From Clarkia xantiana subsp. parviflora (taxonomy: Eukaryota; Streptophyta; Magnoliopsida; Myrtales; Onagraceae), in assembly GCA_036873135.1 (NCBI GenBank), contig JAPTYO010000010.1, positions 14,663,134 to 14,727,133 on the forward strand: a stretch of 64,000 bases of DNA, in the 5' to 3' direction. The position numbers and the translations under genes are program-made. The notes under the pieces were generated by a model. It searched no databases. It was given only the letters and a program-made list of their open reading frames with translations, and had not been told where the DNA came from. Shown here in pieces: positions 21,316 to 38,814 of this stretch (positions within the stretch are counted from its first letter, which is position 1; every line of letters begins with the position of its first letter).

Positions 21316-22034
21316 GATTATGATAATACAAAACGTTAGTGGAAGGAGGAGCTCTCATGGTAAATTTGTACAAAACTAACGGCGGTGAGGATTTCTCTAG
21401 ATGTCGATTCAACAAGAAGGGCGCAGTGGTGGTGATTTAGGACAGGTAGCGTCGCATTAAGTAAATGATGGAACCAAGAAGATTAAGAGTTCGAAGGAGT
21501 ATCATCAGGAGAAGTTGGTTGCTGCTGGGATAATATTGGTGTCGTTCCGATTGCGTCCAGTTTTAGTGGCACCTAATGTATTTTCCTTTTTATTTGATCG
21601 CTATTTTCTTAATTAATTAATTAATTACGAATTCAGCTAAAAAAATCCTACAAATCAATTTTTTTTTTTTATTATCAAGAACTAAATTCATGTTTCTTGA
21701 TTTCCAACAACCAAGAAGAGGTTGTAGACTCAAAAGCTATACCTGATGTCTTGGATTTCATCAACCGATCTGAATTAAGACTCTGGTATTTTTTACTCGA
21801 ACTTTTATAAGTATTCCATCAAAATTAGCAATTAGTATTCCTTATTCCACAAATTAAATGAACCCACCATAATAGGAATACACATTCCTAATTCCTTATT
21901 CCATTCCATGAACCAAACAGGGTGTAAATCTTAATGATTTCCGAAAAATTGAATGCTCTATATGTTGTTATGTTGGTGCTATTGTTTTATTATCAAATGC
22001 TCTATTGTTTATTGCCGTAGAAATCGTCCTACTC
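20400..22034. other. Intergenic with microsatellites
   Basis: It holds an AAT repeat (about 21105-21133) and a long TA repeat (21242-21312). A patch at 21320-21580 is less AT-rich but has no convincing frame. At 21800-21915 ATTCC-rich sequence ending ATGAACCAAACAGGGTG looks like the end of an unidentified MITE. No gene is supported. Confidence 0.5.
21242..21312. repeat. TA dinucleotide microsatellite
   Basis: About 35 uninterrupted TA units. Confidence 0.97.
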
Positions 22035-22037
22035 TAA

Positions 22038-22961
22038 GGGGGTGTTTGGATGGATATAATGTGGAATATAATCTCACATTACATCAATATTAAGTTGTTT
22101 GGCAAATCAAACGATGTAATGCGAACTCTGTAATATAATGTGCATTATAATCTGAGATTACAACAGGTTGGTCAAATCCTGTAAAAACCATTTGACTTGC
22201 CCTCTCAACATAATGTTACATAGTGTTTATTATTTTATTATTTATTTTTCTCTCCAACTTTTTATTTCTTTATATTTATCCCCACTTTTTTTTGTCACTC
22301 ATTTTTTTGGGTAGTCTATTTCAGTTATATATACCTCTACTGTATATCTAAACCCTAATCTGACTCCACCACATTCAGCTGCCTCTCCACCCTAATCAAA
22401 AGCTGCAACACCACACTATGAAGATCTCTGCATTATCTATGGTAAAAATAGGGCAATGGGTGAATGAGCTGCTGATTAAGAAGATATTCCCCAAAATGTT
22501 GATGAGGATGAAAGAAGAAACAATGCATATAATATTAGTATAAAATGAATTTTATTAGCGTAATTTTTTTTTTTATAATATAGCAAGTAAGAATGCAAAT
22601 TTAGCTATAATATTTTCAAATTTGATGTTTAAATATTAAATATAAAGTTTAGGGATCAAGTTATATTTTTTTCTACATAAATACATATTTAAATTTGTCA
22701 TATTAAGATTTTAAATAGATTAATATTATAATAATAATAAGTAAATCACATTATAATGTACATTACAAAGTAAATTACATACCAAACCAAACACTGTAAT
22801 CTGACATAATTATACTTCACACATTACAGTACAACCAAATACTGTAATCTGACATTACACTCCATATTGCATGGTTGATTACGAACCAACTTATTAGGCC
22901 GCAACATTACGAGTAATCTCACATTGCAAGTAATCTCACATTACGTCCATCCAAACGCCAC
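22038..22961. mobile_element. Tourist-like MITE, copy 1
   Basis: It starts GGGGGTGTTTGGATGG and ends CCATCCAAACGCCAC, with TAA on both sides (22035-22037, 22962-22964). The subterminal regions repeat AATCTCACATTAC and ATGTAATGTGCATTA words on both strands. It is the same family as 55614-56391 and the split copy at 40768-42571. The interior (about 22370-22510) is less AT-rich and may be captured sequence. Confidence 0.8.
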
Positions 22962-22993
22962 TAAGAGGGTGTTTGGAAATGTGACGTATAGAG

Positions 22994-24656
22994 CAGTGTT
23001 ATCAGAACCGGGCATCGAACCGGCGAGGGCACCGGTTCACGGTTCGAACCCGGTCCGACCCAGAAGGCCTCTCTCCCGCGGAAAGGCGGCTCAGGCTGCA
23101 GTCTTTTTTTGTTTTAATGAAAAATTGTCATTCCTTTCACCACTCTCATGCTCTCCCTCCGAACACACTAACACCACATCTCCCTCTCTCTCCCTTTGTC
23201 ACTGAATCTCTCTCTCCTCACCACCCCATCTCTCTCTCTCTCACCACCCCATCCTCTCTACACCAGTGTTATCAGAACCGGACCGGCGGTCCGACCGGGT
23301 TTGAACCGAAACCGGATCCCTCTACGGTCCGGTTCGAGTAATTCCGAAGGATGTAAGCGAACCCGGTTTGAAAGGCCAGTTTTCAGCGAACCGGCCGGTT
23401 TTGATTGGACCGGACGGTTCACCTGTTCGAACTTCTTTGTTTAAAAAAAAAAATAGGGTTATTAGATTAGATCTGGAGCGCCGCACCAAGCATCTGAAGC
23501 TCTCCACAGATCGGCTGAGCACCCGCCATATATGCCTCTCTAGGCTAATTCGGCTGGAGCACACACGATAGGTTCGTACCTGTTACAAGGACTCTCCTAG
23601 CTCCCGATTGGTATAACTTCTGCAATAGTTGAGGTTTACAGAGGAAAGGATGAGGCTCCTCAAGGACGGGCGCCAATGGTGGAGATTCAACGGCAGGGAG
23701 CCTTACTGGTCAATCGACCAGAGGATGTTGTCCATGACTTTGACGGTGGCGTTGTAGCGGGTATCGAACCACTTGCATGTGTGCGAATCCGACGAAGCTT
23801 CTGGAGCTTGATCTTGGACTCGAGAGCTTGACCTTAGAAGCTTGGAATGAGGAAGTTTTTTTCATGTGAAGATTTAAGAGAGCTCGACTTACTTGGATTC
23901 CTTAAAAAGTGGAGAAGCCTGGAGAAAGCAAAGGAAAGTCTGGCTTTGGATGCTTAGGGAGTGGAGAAACGTGTGGAAAGTGGAAACCTTGCTCCTGGAG
24001 AAGTGTGCGTGGAATAATGTAGAAGTGTGAAGAGCGGAAGGAAGAGTGAAGACTAAATGACGTTTTCTCTATAGGAGCGGTCAGACCGGGTTCGAATCGG
24101 GTCCAACCGGAAAACCGGGAACCGGACTCCTATCTGGTTCGGTGTCCGGTCCGGTTCTGATAACACCGCTCTACACCACCACATCTCTTTCTCTCACCAC
24201 CACATCCCTCTCTCTCTCACCACCACATCTCTCCCTTTCTCTCTCCCTCTATAACACCACATCTCTCTCTCTCACCCACCACATCTCTCTCAATTGAAAC
24301 AAATATTGCTCGGCTTCAAGATCGGACAAGGCTATGGGTTCATATTCAAGGTACTGAAGCAATTGCATCATGACATCGGGATTTCGAGAAACATCGGGAT
24401 CCTCTCTCCCTTTCCTTTATCTACGAAACCCTAATTGAGTAATAGATTTTTTTTTTTTTAAATTTTTTTTTCCTGTTTTGGATGAACCGGTGGACCGGCA
24501 AACCGCCCGGCCCACTCAAACTTGGCCGGTTCGCCAAAAAACCGGCTATCAAACCAGGTTCGCTTACATTCTCCAAATTTGCTTGAACCAGACCGTTGTA
24601 AGTACTGGCTCTGGTTCGAACCCGGTCGGACCGCCGGTCCGGTTCTGATAACACTG
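22994..24656. mobile_element. hAT MITE, outer copy
   Basis: The ends are CAGTGTTATCAGAACCGG (22994) and its complement CCGGTTCTGATAACACTG (ending 24656). Both flanks carry the 8-bp duplication GTATAGAG (22986-22993 and 24657-24664), which identifies the hAT superfamily. The GC-rich ends contain GGTTCGAACCCGGTCCGACC-type words. CT-rich simple sequence (23170-23255, 24177-24290) fills much of the interior. A second copy of the same family (23264-24168) is inserted within it. No transposase is visible. Confidence 0.88.
23264..24168. mobile_element. hAT MITE, inner copy nested in same family
   Basis: It has the same termini as the outer element: CAGTGTTATCAGAACCGG at the left, and CCGGTTCTGATAACACCG at the right with one mismatch to the outer copy's end. 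Its own 8-bp duplication is CTCTACAC (23256-23263 and 24169-24176). The interior (about 23460-24060) is GC-balanced, unlike the outer copy's CT-rich filler, and looks like captured gene sequence. On the minus strand one short frame reads CKWFDTRYNATVKVMDNILW, which I do not recognise. Confidence 0.88.
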
Positions 24657-24664
24657 GTATAGAG

Positions 24665-25440
24665 GGAAGTAATGTGAGATGACGATTACAAGGGAATGAT
24701 TCTCTCAAACCGTGGATGGAGTGAGATACCAATCTCTCTAATTTTACATCTATCCGTTCCACCTTCAATTTTTGCAAACTACTTGGTTGCTTTAACTCTC
24801 GACTATATTAAAGGTCTCGGAACAGATATCTTCAATTGTGGTTAACTTTGGTAACGGTGGAGTTGTAATGAATGATAAGGTTCCTATCCTTACTTCATTG
24901 ATTGTCCATTTCAGGAAATATGCTCAACCAATCAAAAAGTTGGAAGATAGATGATGCTTACAGGAAACTTCTCTTGCGACACGCCCAAAAATTTGTAGAG
25001 GTAACTAAACTGTTGAACATAGGCAATTTTAATTATTACAACGTTAAATTAATAGGCATCTCACTTTTAGTTTCTGCACGTTTTTTTATATACTAAGCAC
25101 TCAACTACCCTTCTGTTTTATGGTTGATGATCTTTGCAGAAGTTCTTCTTCCCTTGCTATCCTAAGAATCAAAGCATTTCTTACATTATTATGCAGTTCA
25201 CAAATTAACGAATAGACGAAATCAGATAAAGCGAGTGAGTTCAATGATGAAAACAGAGAAAATTGAAGTTTGAGGATGAATTTAGAAATTATTACATAGT
25301 CTGAGGATGAGTAAACCTTTGCATGCTTTCTGCAAGAAAAAAAATCAAGATTATTATTATTAAAAAAAAAAAAAAACACGGAGAGGGAAAGGGAAGCCCC
25401 CAAGACTAGAAGTCTAGAACCTTCGGGTCGGCAGCCGCGT
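24665..25440. other. Intergenic with one orphan exon-like block
   Basis: At 24915-25000 an 86-base block lies between TTTCAG and GTAACT and reads SWKIDDAYRKLLLRHAQKF in one frame. That pattern suits an internal exon, but no neighbouring exons were found. The rest is AT-rich. It may be debris of a gene disrupted by the hAT and Tourist insertions to the left. Confidence 0.25.
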
Positions 25441-25460
25441 CGCGCTGATTCAAAGCAAAG

Positions 25461-25469
25461 TTAGGGTTT
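25461..25469 (-). promoter_or_regulatory. Telo-box upstream of U2AF35
   Basis: AAACCCTAA on the minus strand, 118 bases before the U2AF35 start codon. Telo-boxes are common near the transcription starts of plant housekeeping and RNA-processing genes. TCTTGCTGCAG (about 25567-25577) just before the start codon could be the acceptor of a 5' UTR intron. Confidence 0.4.
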
Positions 25470-25586
25470 CTATCGGGCAGCTCTAGAAAATCAGATACTC
25501 ATTAATCCACAACCTTCTTCTCCACCCATTCAGCTGCGATTTATCATCTATCCCTCTTGATTTTCTCTTGCTGCAGAACCCTAGCT

Positions 25587-26441
25587 ATGGCGGAGCACTT
25601 AGCATCGATCTTCGGTACCGAGAAGGACCGAGTGAACTGCCCATTCTACTTCAAAATCGGAGCCTGCCGGCATGGTGACCGCTGTTCTCGGCTTCACAAC
25701 CGCCCCACTATCTCACCGACGCTAGTGCTGTCCAACATGTACCAGCGTCCCGACATGATTACCCCTGGCGTGGATGCTCAGGGCCAGCCACTTGACCCTA
25801 AGAAGATCCAAGAGCACTTCGAGGATTTCTATGAGGACATCTTTGAGGAGCTGGGCAAGTTCGGCGAGATTGAGTCGCTTAATGTCTGCGACAATCTTGC
25901 AGACCACATGATTGGGAATGTGTATGTCCTATTTAAGGAGGAGGACCAGGCAGCCGCTGCTCTGCAGGCTCTTCAGGGGAGATTCTACTCCGGTCGTCCC
26001 ATAATTGCAGATTTCTCACCGGTGACTGATTTCCGTGAAGCTACCTGCCGTCAGTATGAGGAGAATAATTGCAACCGTGGTGGCTACTGCAATTTCATGC
26101 ACGTGAAGATGATTGGAAGGGAGCTTAGGCGGAGGCTGTTTGGGAGGTATAAGAGTTACAGGGCGGTGAGGAGCAGGAGCAGGAGTGGTAGTCCCAGAGG
26201 ACACAGGAGGGAGAAGGACTATGATAGGCGTGGTGACAAAGATTTCAGGGAAAGGGACAGGGATTATTACCGCGGTGGTCATGGGGGAAGGAGGAGCAGT
26301 CGTGAAGGACCCGAAAGGGATGGCAGGAGGCGGCAAGTTGGTAGTCCAAAGCGAAGCAAGAGCCCTGTGAGGGAAGGGAGCGAGGAACGGAGGGCTAGAA
26401 TAGAGCAGTGGAACAGAGAAAGGGAGGAGGAGAAACAATAG
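25587..26441 (+). CDS. U2AF35: U2AF small subunit (U2AF35)
   Basis: This nuclear splicing factor contacts the AG of the 3' splice site and pairs with U2AF65 to recruit U2 snRNP. The 284-residue product starts [14 protein letters not shown]. The first CCCH zinc finger uses C18, C27, C33 and H37. A U2AF-homology RRM covers about 45-146. The second CCCH finger uses C154, C162, C168 and H172. The C-terminal third is an RS/RG-rich tail with SRSRSGSP and RSKSP. The order and length match plant U2AF35 (about 285-300 residues). The ATG at 25587 was chosen because it begins the conserved family N terminus; an upstream in-frame start would add non-conserved residues. The coding region has no intron, which to my knowledge is usual for plant U2AF35 and is not evidence of a retrocopy. 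Confidence 0.97.
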   Translation: MAEHLASIFGTEKDRVNCPFYFKIGACRHGDRCSRLHNRPTISPTLVLSNMYQRPDMITPGVDAQGQPLDPKKIQEHFEDFYEDIFEELGKFGEIESLNVCDNLADHMIGNVYVLFKEEDQAAAALQALQGRFYSGRPIIADFSPVTDFREATCRQYEENNCNRGGYCNFMHVKMIGRELRRRLFGRYKSYRAVRSRSRSGSPRGHRREKDYDRRGDKDFRERDRDYYRGGHGGRRSSREGPERDGRRRQVGSPKRSKSPVREGSEERRARIEQWNREREEEKQ

Positions 26442-29100
26442 TCATTTGCAGTTGACTTTTCCATTTGGTAATGATTCTGGGCTCCCTGATGCTATTTTTC
26501 TTAATACTAATCCCTTGAGCAGTTGATAGAGTAAGGATAATGTGAAATGGTGGTTCTTGTTTAGGCTCTAGCTGATAGGTGATAGGTTTTAGTTGATTTC
26601 GTCCAGAGCCTCTTCAGGTTGTGAATTTCTCTGTTATGTGTTATGCTGATGGTTTATTATCTCTAATCATGATAACACTAGGAGCTGGTCTTATATGGCA
26701 TTAGTTATCTAATGCTTGACATAAGAGAGGTTCTTTCTCGTTTAATAAAATAACTACAGAGGTGAATTTAAGGGCTGCTGGTTCTTGAATGCGCACCGCA
26801 GCATATGATCATCCATATGCCAGGCTCTTTTATAGCGTATACGATATTTTTATCTGGTTTAGGGACAAAATTACACGATAGATCTTTAAGCCTTGATGCT
26901 TTATATAACTTTATATAAAAGCTTTAGGTATCTGAATAGTGGAGTAAGTGTTAGTTTCGTCTGGTCTGGTCCAATTTAAATTTCTAATTACTCTCAGAAA
27001 TTTTCATAAATCTTCAGTTGGTCTATTAGGATTGACATTGTGTGAATGTTGCAGCAATTCTGTAGGTATGTATGATTGAGGCCTCAAAGTTGCCGTTGCA
27101 TGGATTGATAGTGTACTTTTGTTTCTATCCCTTAAACTCGATCCAATTACCCTTGAATTTAATGGTTTTCACCTTTCTGATGTTCTTGTTTATGCTTCTA
27201 GGGCCAGTTTTGGTAGCTTTGAAATTCAGTTATTTCAACACGGAGTTGGTTTGGCACCGCGGGCGTCCTTTCATCCCGTTACTCTCCCATTGTAAAATCT
27301 TTTGTTGCAGGGATTTGCAGGGTCATTGTTTGCTGATAGTGAAGTCGGTTGAACCTGATTTTGGCACTTGATCAGTTTTTCAACCCCCGAAAAAAATGTT
27401 TTTTTTCCCCTCTTTGTATTTTGATTTTTGACTGATTTGAACTGTTCCGTTCTCTTTCTGGGGTTAAAAGGTTGAATTTCAAGGATTCTCTCTTCAGAAA
27501 AAAAAGAGTTCCCCTGTGGTTTTTGTGTGTTCTATTTGGTTTCTTGCAATCTAGCCCTTTTTTTTAGTTTCCTATATATGCTACAAGAGCAAGAGTGCAT
27601 TTTTTAACAGACACTCATGAAAAATACACTGAAACAATTTTTTATTTAGAAGCTGATATATTATATTATATATGTATATATACAAGAGGAATGCAAATAT
27701 GCTGTATCTGCTCTTGTGGCCTATTGGCAAAATGTATATTGTTAACAGTGTATTGAATGCAGCTTTGCAGCATGGTCCTTTCAGTTTCAGCTCCTGTTTT
27801 CAATCTTAAGATAAGATGAACTTCTGCTTTCTAAAGAGAAGACAATAAACATACTAGTTGCTCTTTATCATATTTTAGTTTCTACATGGGTAATCCTCAT
27901 GTCAATGCATAGTTAACCCTTTTGTCTCTCTTATGTTATTGAATTAGCCATACACAAAGTTGCTTAGACGTACACCTTTTGATAGATTAATAAGATGGGA
28001 TTTATGAATATCTTTCTGTGCAGGGTTGAGCTGGACACCGACTGGTCGACAAATCCTTCTTTCTGTTTGCTGAAGTAATCCAACTTGATGAACTGGATGA
28101 AGTTTCTGAATGTTGTGAGGACTGTAGTTGTCTACTTTCAGTTGAATTAATGTACTTGTTGGTTATGCAATATCGTAAGAAGTCACTTGCTGGTTAAGAA
28201 TTTAGATATACTCCCCTGCTTGTTGTGTATTGGAGGAACAATATTTTGCAGCTCACTGATACACCAGTGAGGATATGATTGGTTGAGGTGCTCGTGCCAT
28301 GACAAGACATCCTTAGCAAATCATTTGGATTGTCTGGGCTTCAAATTCAAACAGCTCTACGGCACGATTCGACATCTGGCTGGGGTTCAAGTGGGACCGG
28401 ACCGGAAAGTCATTTAGTGGATTGTTAGGTAGGACAGGGACATACAACGGAAGTTAAACGCAGTTTGTTCGGTGAAACCATACGAGGCCCTACTTTCAAA
28501 TTACCAAAATAACCTTTCGGGCAAGCATATTCCTCCATTTCTTAATGCAAAATATTCTCTACCGTATATAGGTCTTGGGGTAAATTATGCAGATCCTATG
28601 AACAGAAAATAAATATTCATACTCTGTGGAATAAGTATTTTACATGTGTTCTCCTTACAACTTAGGACATTGGGCGTAAAAATTTTACCCATTAAAGATT
28701 AATTCGGTACGAGCAGTGGTTATTTTAGGCGTAGAGCAAGTTGTTATGTGTGTTCTTTTTACGGGACCCATGTTAAATAAAAAGTATTTATTGGTTAGCC
28801 ATGCAATGCAAGTGAAGCACTACACAATATAAGGATGAGTGATCACTTTACCCCAAAAAAAAAAGGTGAGTGATCATATAAAATTCATGAAAATTCGGAT
28901 ATTTCCGGTAATAATAATAATTATATAAGCAGCGACTAAAGTGGTCAAACCGCAATGGCTCAAAAGTAATTTGCGGCAAAAATGAGGTGAATCTATCTAC
29001 CAGAGAAGAAAAGGAGGCCAACAACAACTAGCGTGTGTGCTTATTAGTTTGGTTGGTAGTATCGCCTCCACTCCACTTCTCTATTCGTCCCCTCGCCGAC
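26442..29100 (+). other. U2AF35 3' region and intergenic spacer
   Basis: No second gene is supported. T-rich sequence and AATAAA-like signals (about 26744 and 27847) suit a long or alternatively ended 3' UTR. AG sites such as TGCAG at 27052-27056 and 28019-28023 would allow 3' UTR splicing, but I cannot show it. A frame at 27072-27371 has no protein-like signature. From about 28500 on the sequence is the upstream region of the PFP alpha gene. Confidence 0.4.
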
Positions 29101-29120
29101 TGTCGTTCTTCTCGTTTTAA

Positions 29121-29128
29121 TATAAAAG
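29121..29128 (+). promoter_or_regulatory. Candidate TATA box of PFP alpha gene
   Basis: TATAAAAG, about 120 bases before the start codon. CT-rich 5' UTR-like sequence follows it (29150-29240). Confidence 0.5.
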
Positions 29129-29249
29129 ACGGTATTTGAAGGGAAAGAGGCTGCTCCTCATTCTCTACTTCACTTCGTCTTCTCCGTCGTCTCAGCCTGC
29201 CAACAACTTTGACACTACTGTTTCAGCTGCTCAATCCGGTTACAGCGGG

Positions 29250-34652
<5,403 letters not shown>

Positions 34653-35935
34653 GTTGGCACTGCCTATCACTATATTTATATACAGTAAACATGGCTGAAC
34701 TGAAAAACGTTGCAGTAGGAATAAATTGAGGATTTGGACATTTCTCCGGCATGTAAGGAGGTGATATTATTATGAGTTTTGGTTTTGGAAAGGCTAGAGT
34801 TCTCAAGAGTTGTAGCTACAATCTGTTTGTTAGAGTTTGGTATCTTTAGTGACGGGGTTGCAGTGTCCTGGTTTTCAAGGTTGATTGATTCCACTGAATA
34901 CTGGAGTTATTTTGGCCAAAAAAAATTACTGCAGTTATCAGCTTTGCCCTGGTTTGCTTTTCATTCAGAAACTGTCGCAATATACTATTCGTGACACTTA
35001 CCTCTTCGCATCTGATGATTGGAGCAATGTTTAAATTTGGTTATAGAGCAATACGCGTTAATTAATCAGTTTCATCCTCGGATTTTGATTTTATAGGATT
35101 TTGCGCTCACATTCAAGGATCTTGCCAAGTTCATCATTTTCTCGATAGTAGAAGATGAATAGACTTAAACGAACTGAGAAACTAGGTTTAACAAGATTAG
35201 ATTATACATGTAGAGATAAAGAGAGCAAAACTTCTTAACATTCATTCATATTTTTTATAGTTTTCTTTTCAACATCTTTTATATATATATATATTATTTG
35301 TGTTAAATCCTTACCCCTAATAGACATTTTTGGTATCTTTTCATTTTATTAACAAAAAATCTATATCTATATATAATATAATTTCAATAGGTTGTGTGTA
35401 GAGTTGACAAGTAAGCTTTTTGAGCAATGGCATGTTTAAATAATGCAATATGATTGCTCCATCTCATTTCTTCTATTCATAGATGATGTGCATTATCCAA
35501 GGAAGCTTCTCTAAGTGCTTAGATGATCTCCAAAGCCTCTCATTGCATGTTAGCGTCCGTTACAATTTTTAATTAATTGCCTTTTTTATTTCTTCAGTTT
35601 CATAGTAATCAAGATTAAGAAACACTAAAAAAAATCTACTTAAAAAATATCTTAAGGGCCAAAGGGGAAAAAATTTATAAAAAAAATATTCATCATATAT
35701 ATATATATATTAAATTCTCATTGCACTAAAAAACTATATATTCATATCTATATCTATATATCAAAATCTTAAGCATTCCAACGATAACTCTAAGACAGTA
35801 CCTATTAATCAATTACAGACGGAGGCTGACATATATTTCAAGTGCAATCTCTATAAACCAACAAGAAGAAAAGAAAGTGGAGTTCACATGTAGATGGAAA
35901 TCAATCAAAATCTGCATTTAGAAAATAAATTTCAT

Positions 35936-36003
<68 letters not shown>

Positions 36004-36454
36004 ATTCAATTTAAAAAATAATTGATTAAATACTTTGTAGGGATACAATATATATGAATAAATTGATATAATTTTTATTTTAATATATATTTCTTTTATT
36101 TTCTTTGACGAATTAAATAAAAAATAAGAAAAAAGGTATTAAAGAAAAATAGGCAAAACTCAAATGTAACATATTATTTTTAATAATTAATTTGAAAAAA
36201 TGGCAAGCATAACTACAAAATTATAGTAGAATTGTTGATATTGATTCATTCACTATTTAAACGATTATTTTTAAACCTCTAAAGAAATTCACATTCTAAA
36301 TTTTCTTGATAAAATAAAATATACTAAAACTTTTAGAGGTAATTCTAAATTTTTTTACCTACTTATATTTTGTCTCATGATGATTTAATTATTTTATTTC
36401 AATATTTATTTATTTCCTTAACTGAATATTTGAGACACATTAGTGCATTGCATA
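34653..36454. other. PFP alpha 3' UTR, then AT-rich spacer
   Basis: The 3' UTR probably ends before about 35150. Beyond it lies AT-rich sequence with several TATATA runs. Stretches starting TCTATAT near 35370 and 35750 could be Helitron 5' ends for the 3' end at 38221, but neither is compelling. No gene seen. Confidence 0.45.
35941..36000. repeat. AT dinucleotide microsatellite
   Basis: Thirty uninterrupted AT units. Confidence 0.97.
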
Positions 36455-36462
36455 ACTCGGTC

Positions 36463-36980
36463 TAGGGGTGAGCTCGGGACGCGACGGGCGGGCTTTTGCC
36501 TGAGCCCGAGCCCGAGCCCGAAAATTTCGGGACTCATATTTTTGGCCCGAGCCCGAACCTAAAGGAAATGTCCCGCCCGAGTCGGGACATCGGGATTCGG
36601 GCTCGGGCTAGCCCGAGTTTGAACCAAAAAATTAAAAAAAAAAAATCATAATATAAGGTCCATCCATTTCAAATACATGCAAGTTCAACACATCAATACA
36701 AAATTCAATAAGTTCAAACATCATCCATAGTCTAATTCTAGGATTTTTTTATTTTAACTATAGTAAAGTTACTTAAACTATAGTTAGTAGACTTAGGTTA
36801 AACTTAAATATATATAATATATACATATATTCGGGCGGGCTCGGGACTTTCGGGCTTTTTCTTAAAAAGCCCGACTTGGGAAGAAAAATCCCGCCCGACC
36901 GGGCTCGGGCTACATCTCGGGACGGGCTCGGGTCGTGATATTCGGGCCTTCGGGCTTTTCGGGCTTCTTGCTCAGCCCTA
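36463..36980. mobile_element. hAT MITE, 518 bp
   Basis: The termini are TAGGGGTGAGC (left) and GCTCAGCCCTA (right), an imperfect inverted pair. The 8-bp duplication ACTCGGTC is perfect on both sides (36455-36462, 36981-36988), placing it in the hAT superfamily. Both arms are built from GGGCTCGGG/CCCGAGCCC words around an AT-rich centre. It has no coding capacity. Confidence 0.9.
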
Positions 36981-36988
36981 ACTCGGTC

Positions 36989-38194
36989 TAATATTAATAC
37001 CAATTATTATTAAATAAATTTATTAAAATATAAACCACATCATCCATATTGAGTGAATTCCAAATTAAAAACGGTTTGGTAAAAAAAAAAGCAGTAAGGT
37101 ATTTAATATTGCATTATTAATAGTAACTACTATATTATTGTAATAAAAATTCATTATTAGATTTTTTTTTTATATTATTTGTAATTTTAACATTTAAATT
37201 TGTATTGCCTAATACTTTTTTGAATATAATGATGCCTAATAAACTATTCGACTGAAATATGTAAAATTCTTTTTTGAACCAAATAAATGCATTATTCTTG
37301 GTAGGAAAAAAATCTAACTTTAAAAATGTTGGCAGAAAAAATACGTACATCGAAATTCTTCATTAAACAAGTTATTTGGCATAATTTTTTTAAAACATAT
37401 TAATAATGTTTAAAGTCATTTATTGTAAGCTATTTATAACTCGATATTATCCATACCTATATATATAGCTTAAATTAACATGCAAAATAAAACGTTAGGA
37501 AAAATAGATAGTTGGGTAGTCGTTTTATTTTCCATTATTATACTTTTAAATTTTAAAAATTATTAAGTAATTTTTTTACATAGAGAAGATTTATTGTATT
37601 TAGTAGTTATACAAAAATAAATTTATATTTCAGATGTTTTTTTTTTCCCATAGAAAAGTCACTACTTATTCTTCTACATTTTTTAATACTTTAAGTTAAC
37701 AATATGATTTCTTGTTAAAGTAAATATTTTATATATGCACTCAACCGAAATAACTATTTTTATATGATAATGATTTCTTTTCTGAAAATAATGACAATGT
37801 TTAGTGAAAATTCACTTATAATAAGTATAAATGATCTTAAATAATTTTCTTGATGCGTTGATTATTTACATAATATTTTTTTATAACATAAAGCTATCAT
37901 TCAATTACTAGCACATTTTCAAAAAAAAAAACAAATTTTCTGCATAGTTTTTTTTCCCCCTAGACTCAAATATAAATAATTAGATTTTTTGTATCTTCTT
38001 TAGTTTTTAAACTATAAAAATAATTAATACTTTACGGCATTTATTTATTTTACTACCTTTTAAAGTAGTTATAATTTTTGCAACGACTTTTAAAAAGTAG
38101 ACATTGCTTTGAAACAAAAATCAACACAATTAATTATCAATATTTAAACTGAATTTATATTATTTGTCATATATTTATAAAAATGTTACTTACT
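36989..38194. other. AT-rich, probable Helitron interior
   Basis: No gene or RNA seen. The stretch is very AT-rich and leads directly into a Helitron 3' end, so it is probably the body of that element. Confidence 0.4.
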
Positions 38195-38221
38195 GCGCAA
38201 CGCGCGGGTCTACAACCTAGT
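38195..38221 (+). mobile_element. Helitron-type 3' terminus
   Basis: GCGCAACGCGC forms a short hairpin, followed 11 bases later by CTAGT (38217-38221). The next bases, ATATTAT, are the same as after the ends at 80 and 2040. The 5' end is not fixed. Confidence 0.55.
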
Positions 38222-38814
38222 ATATTATATTTAATTTATAAAATTAATATTTTATTTATTACTATATTTGAGAAACATTTATTTATCTTTAACATTATTA
38301 CTAAATCATTATTTAATTTTTGTTATTTTTTTAAGGTCGCTTAGTCGGCATGTCATAGTAATTATAATTAACTTACAATCCAATTCATATCAATTTAAGT
38401 CAGCCCTATCATACTCATTCCGTTCAAATTTCGGATACATGTAAAATTTTTTTATTCAACGAATTATATAGATCGAGTGATATATGTCCGGCTGTTGAGA
38501 TTTTTCTATCACTTAGATCAGCCACTTACCAAATTATATATATAACAAGTCAAAATATTGGTGAAATGTGGTTCTTGAAGTTTGACCTCGTACAAATAAC
38601 ATTTTACTCATCGTCCAATATTTATGGACTCAAACTATTAATGGTCGTTGAAGCCATCATAGTGTCGAACGAGTGACTATATGAAGGTGAATGCGACCAT
38701 GAGGATTTACGGGACCATTGAAGCCATCATAATCTCGCATGAATGTTCATCCGAAAAGGAAATCACCACAAACAATTAGATACTTCCAATCCGGATTGTT
38801 CGCCAAGTGAAGAA
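38222..38814. other. Intergenic
   Basis: AT-rich to 38550. Then a short imperfect direct repeat with TTGAAGCCATCATA occurs twice (about 38648 and 38719), each followed by TCG and an ATGA/GTGA word. No gene seen. Confidence 0.4.

Noticed and set aside
26016..26438. 140-residue minus-strand ORF
   Set aside because: It is antisense to the U2AF35 coding region and open only because of its RS-rich composition.
25587..26441. U2AF35 as a processed retrocopy because it lacks introns
   Set aside because: The frame is intact, it has no poly(A) tail or target duplication, upstream sequence includes a telo-box, and uninterrupted coding regions are usual for plant U2AF35.
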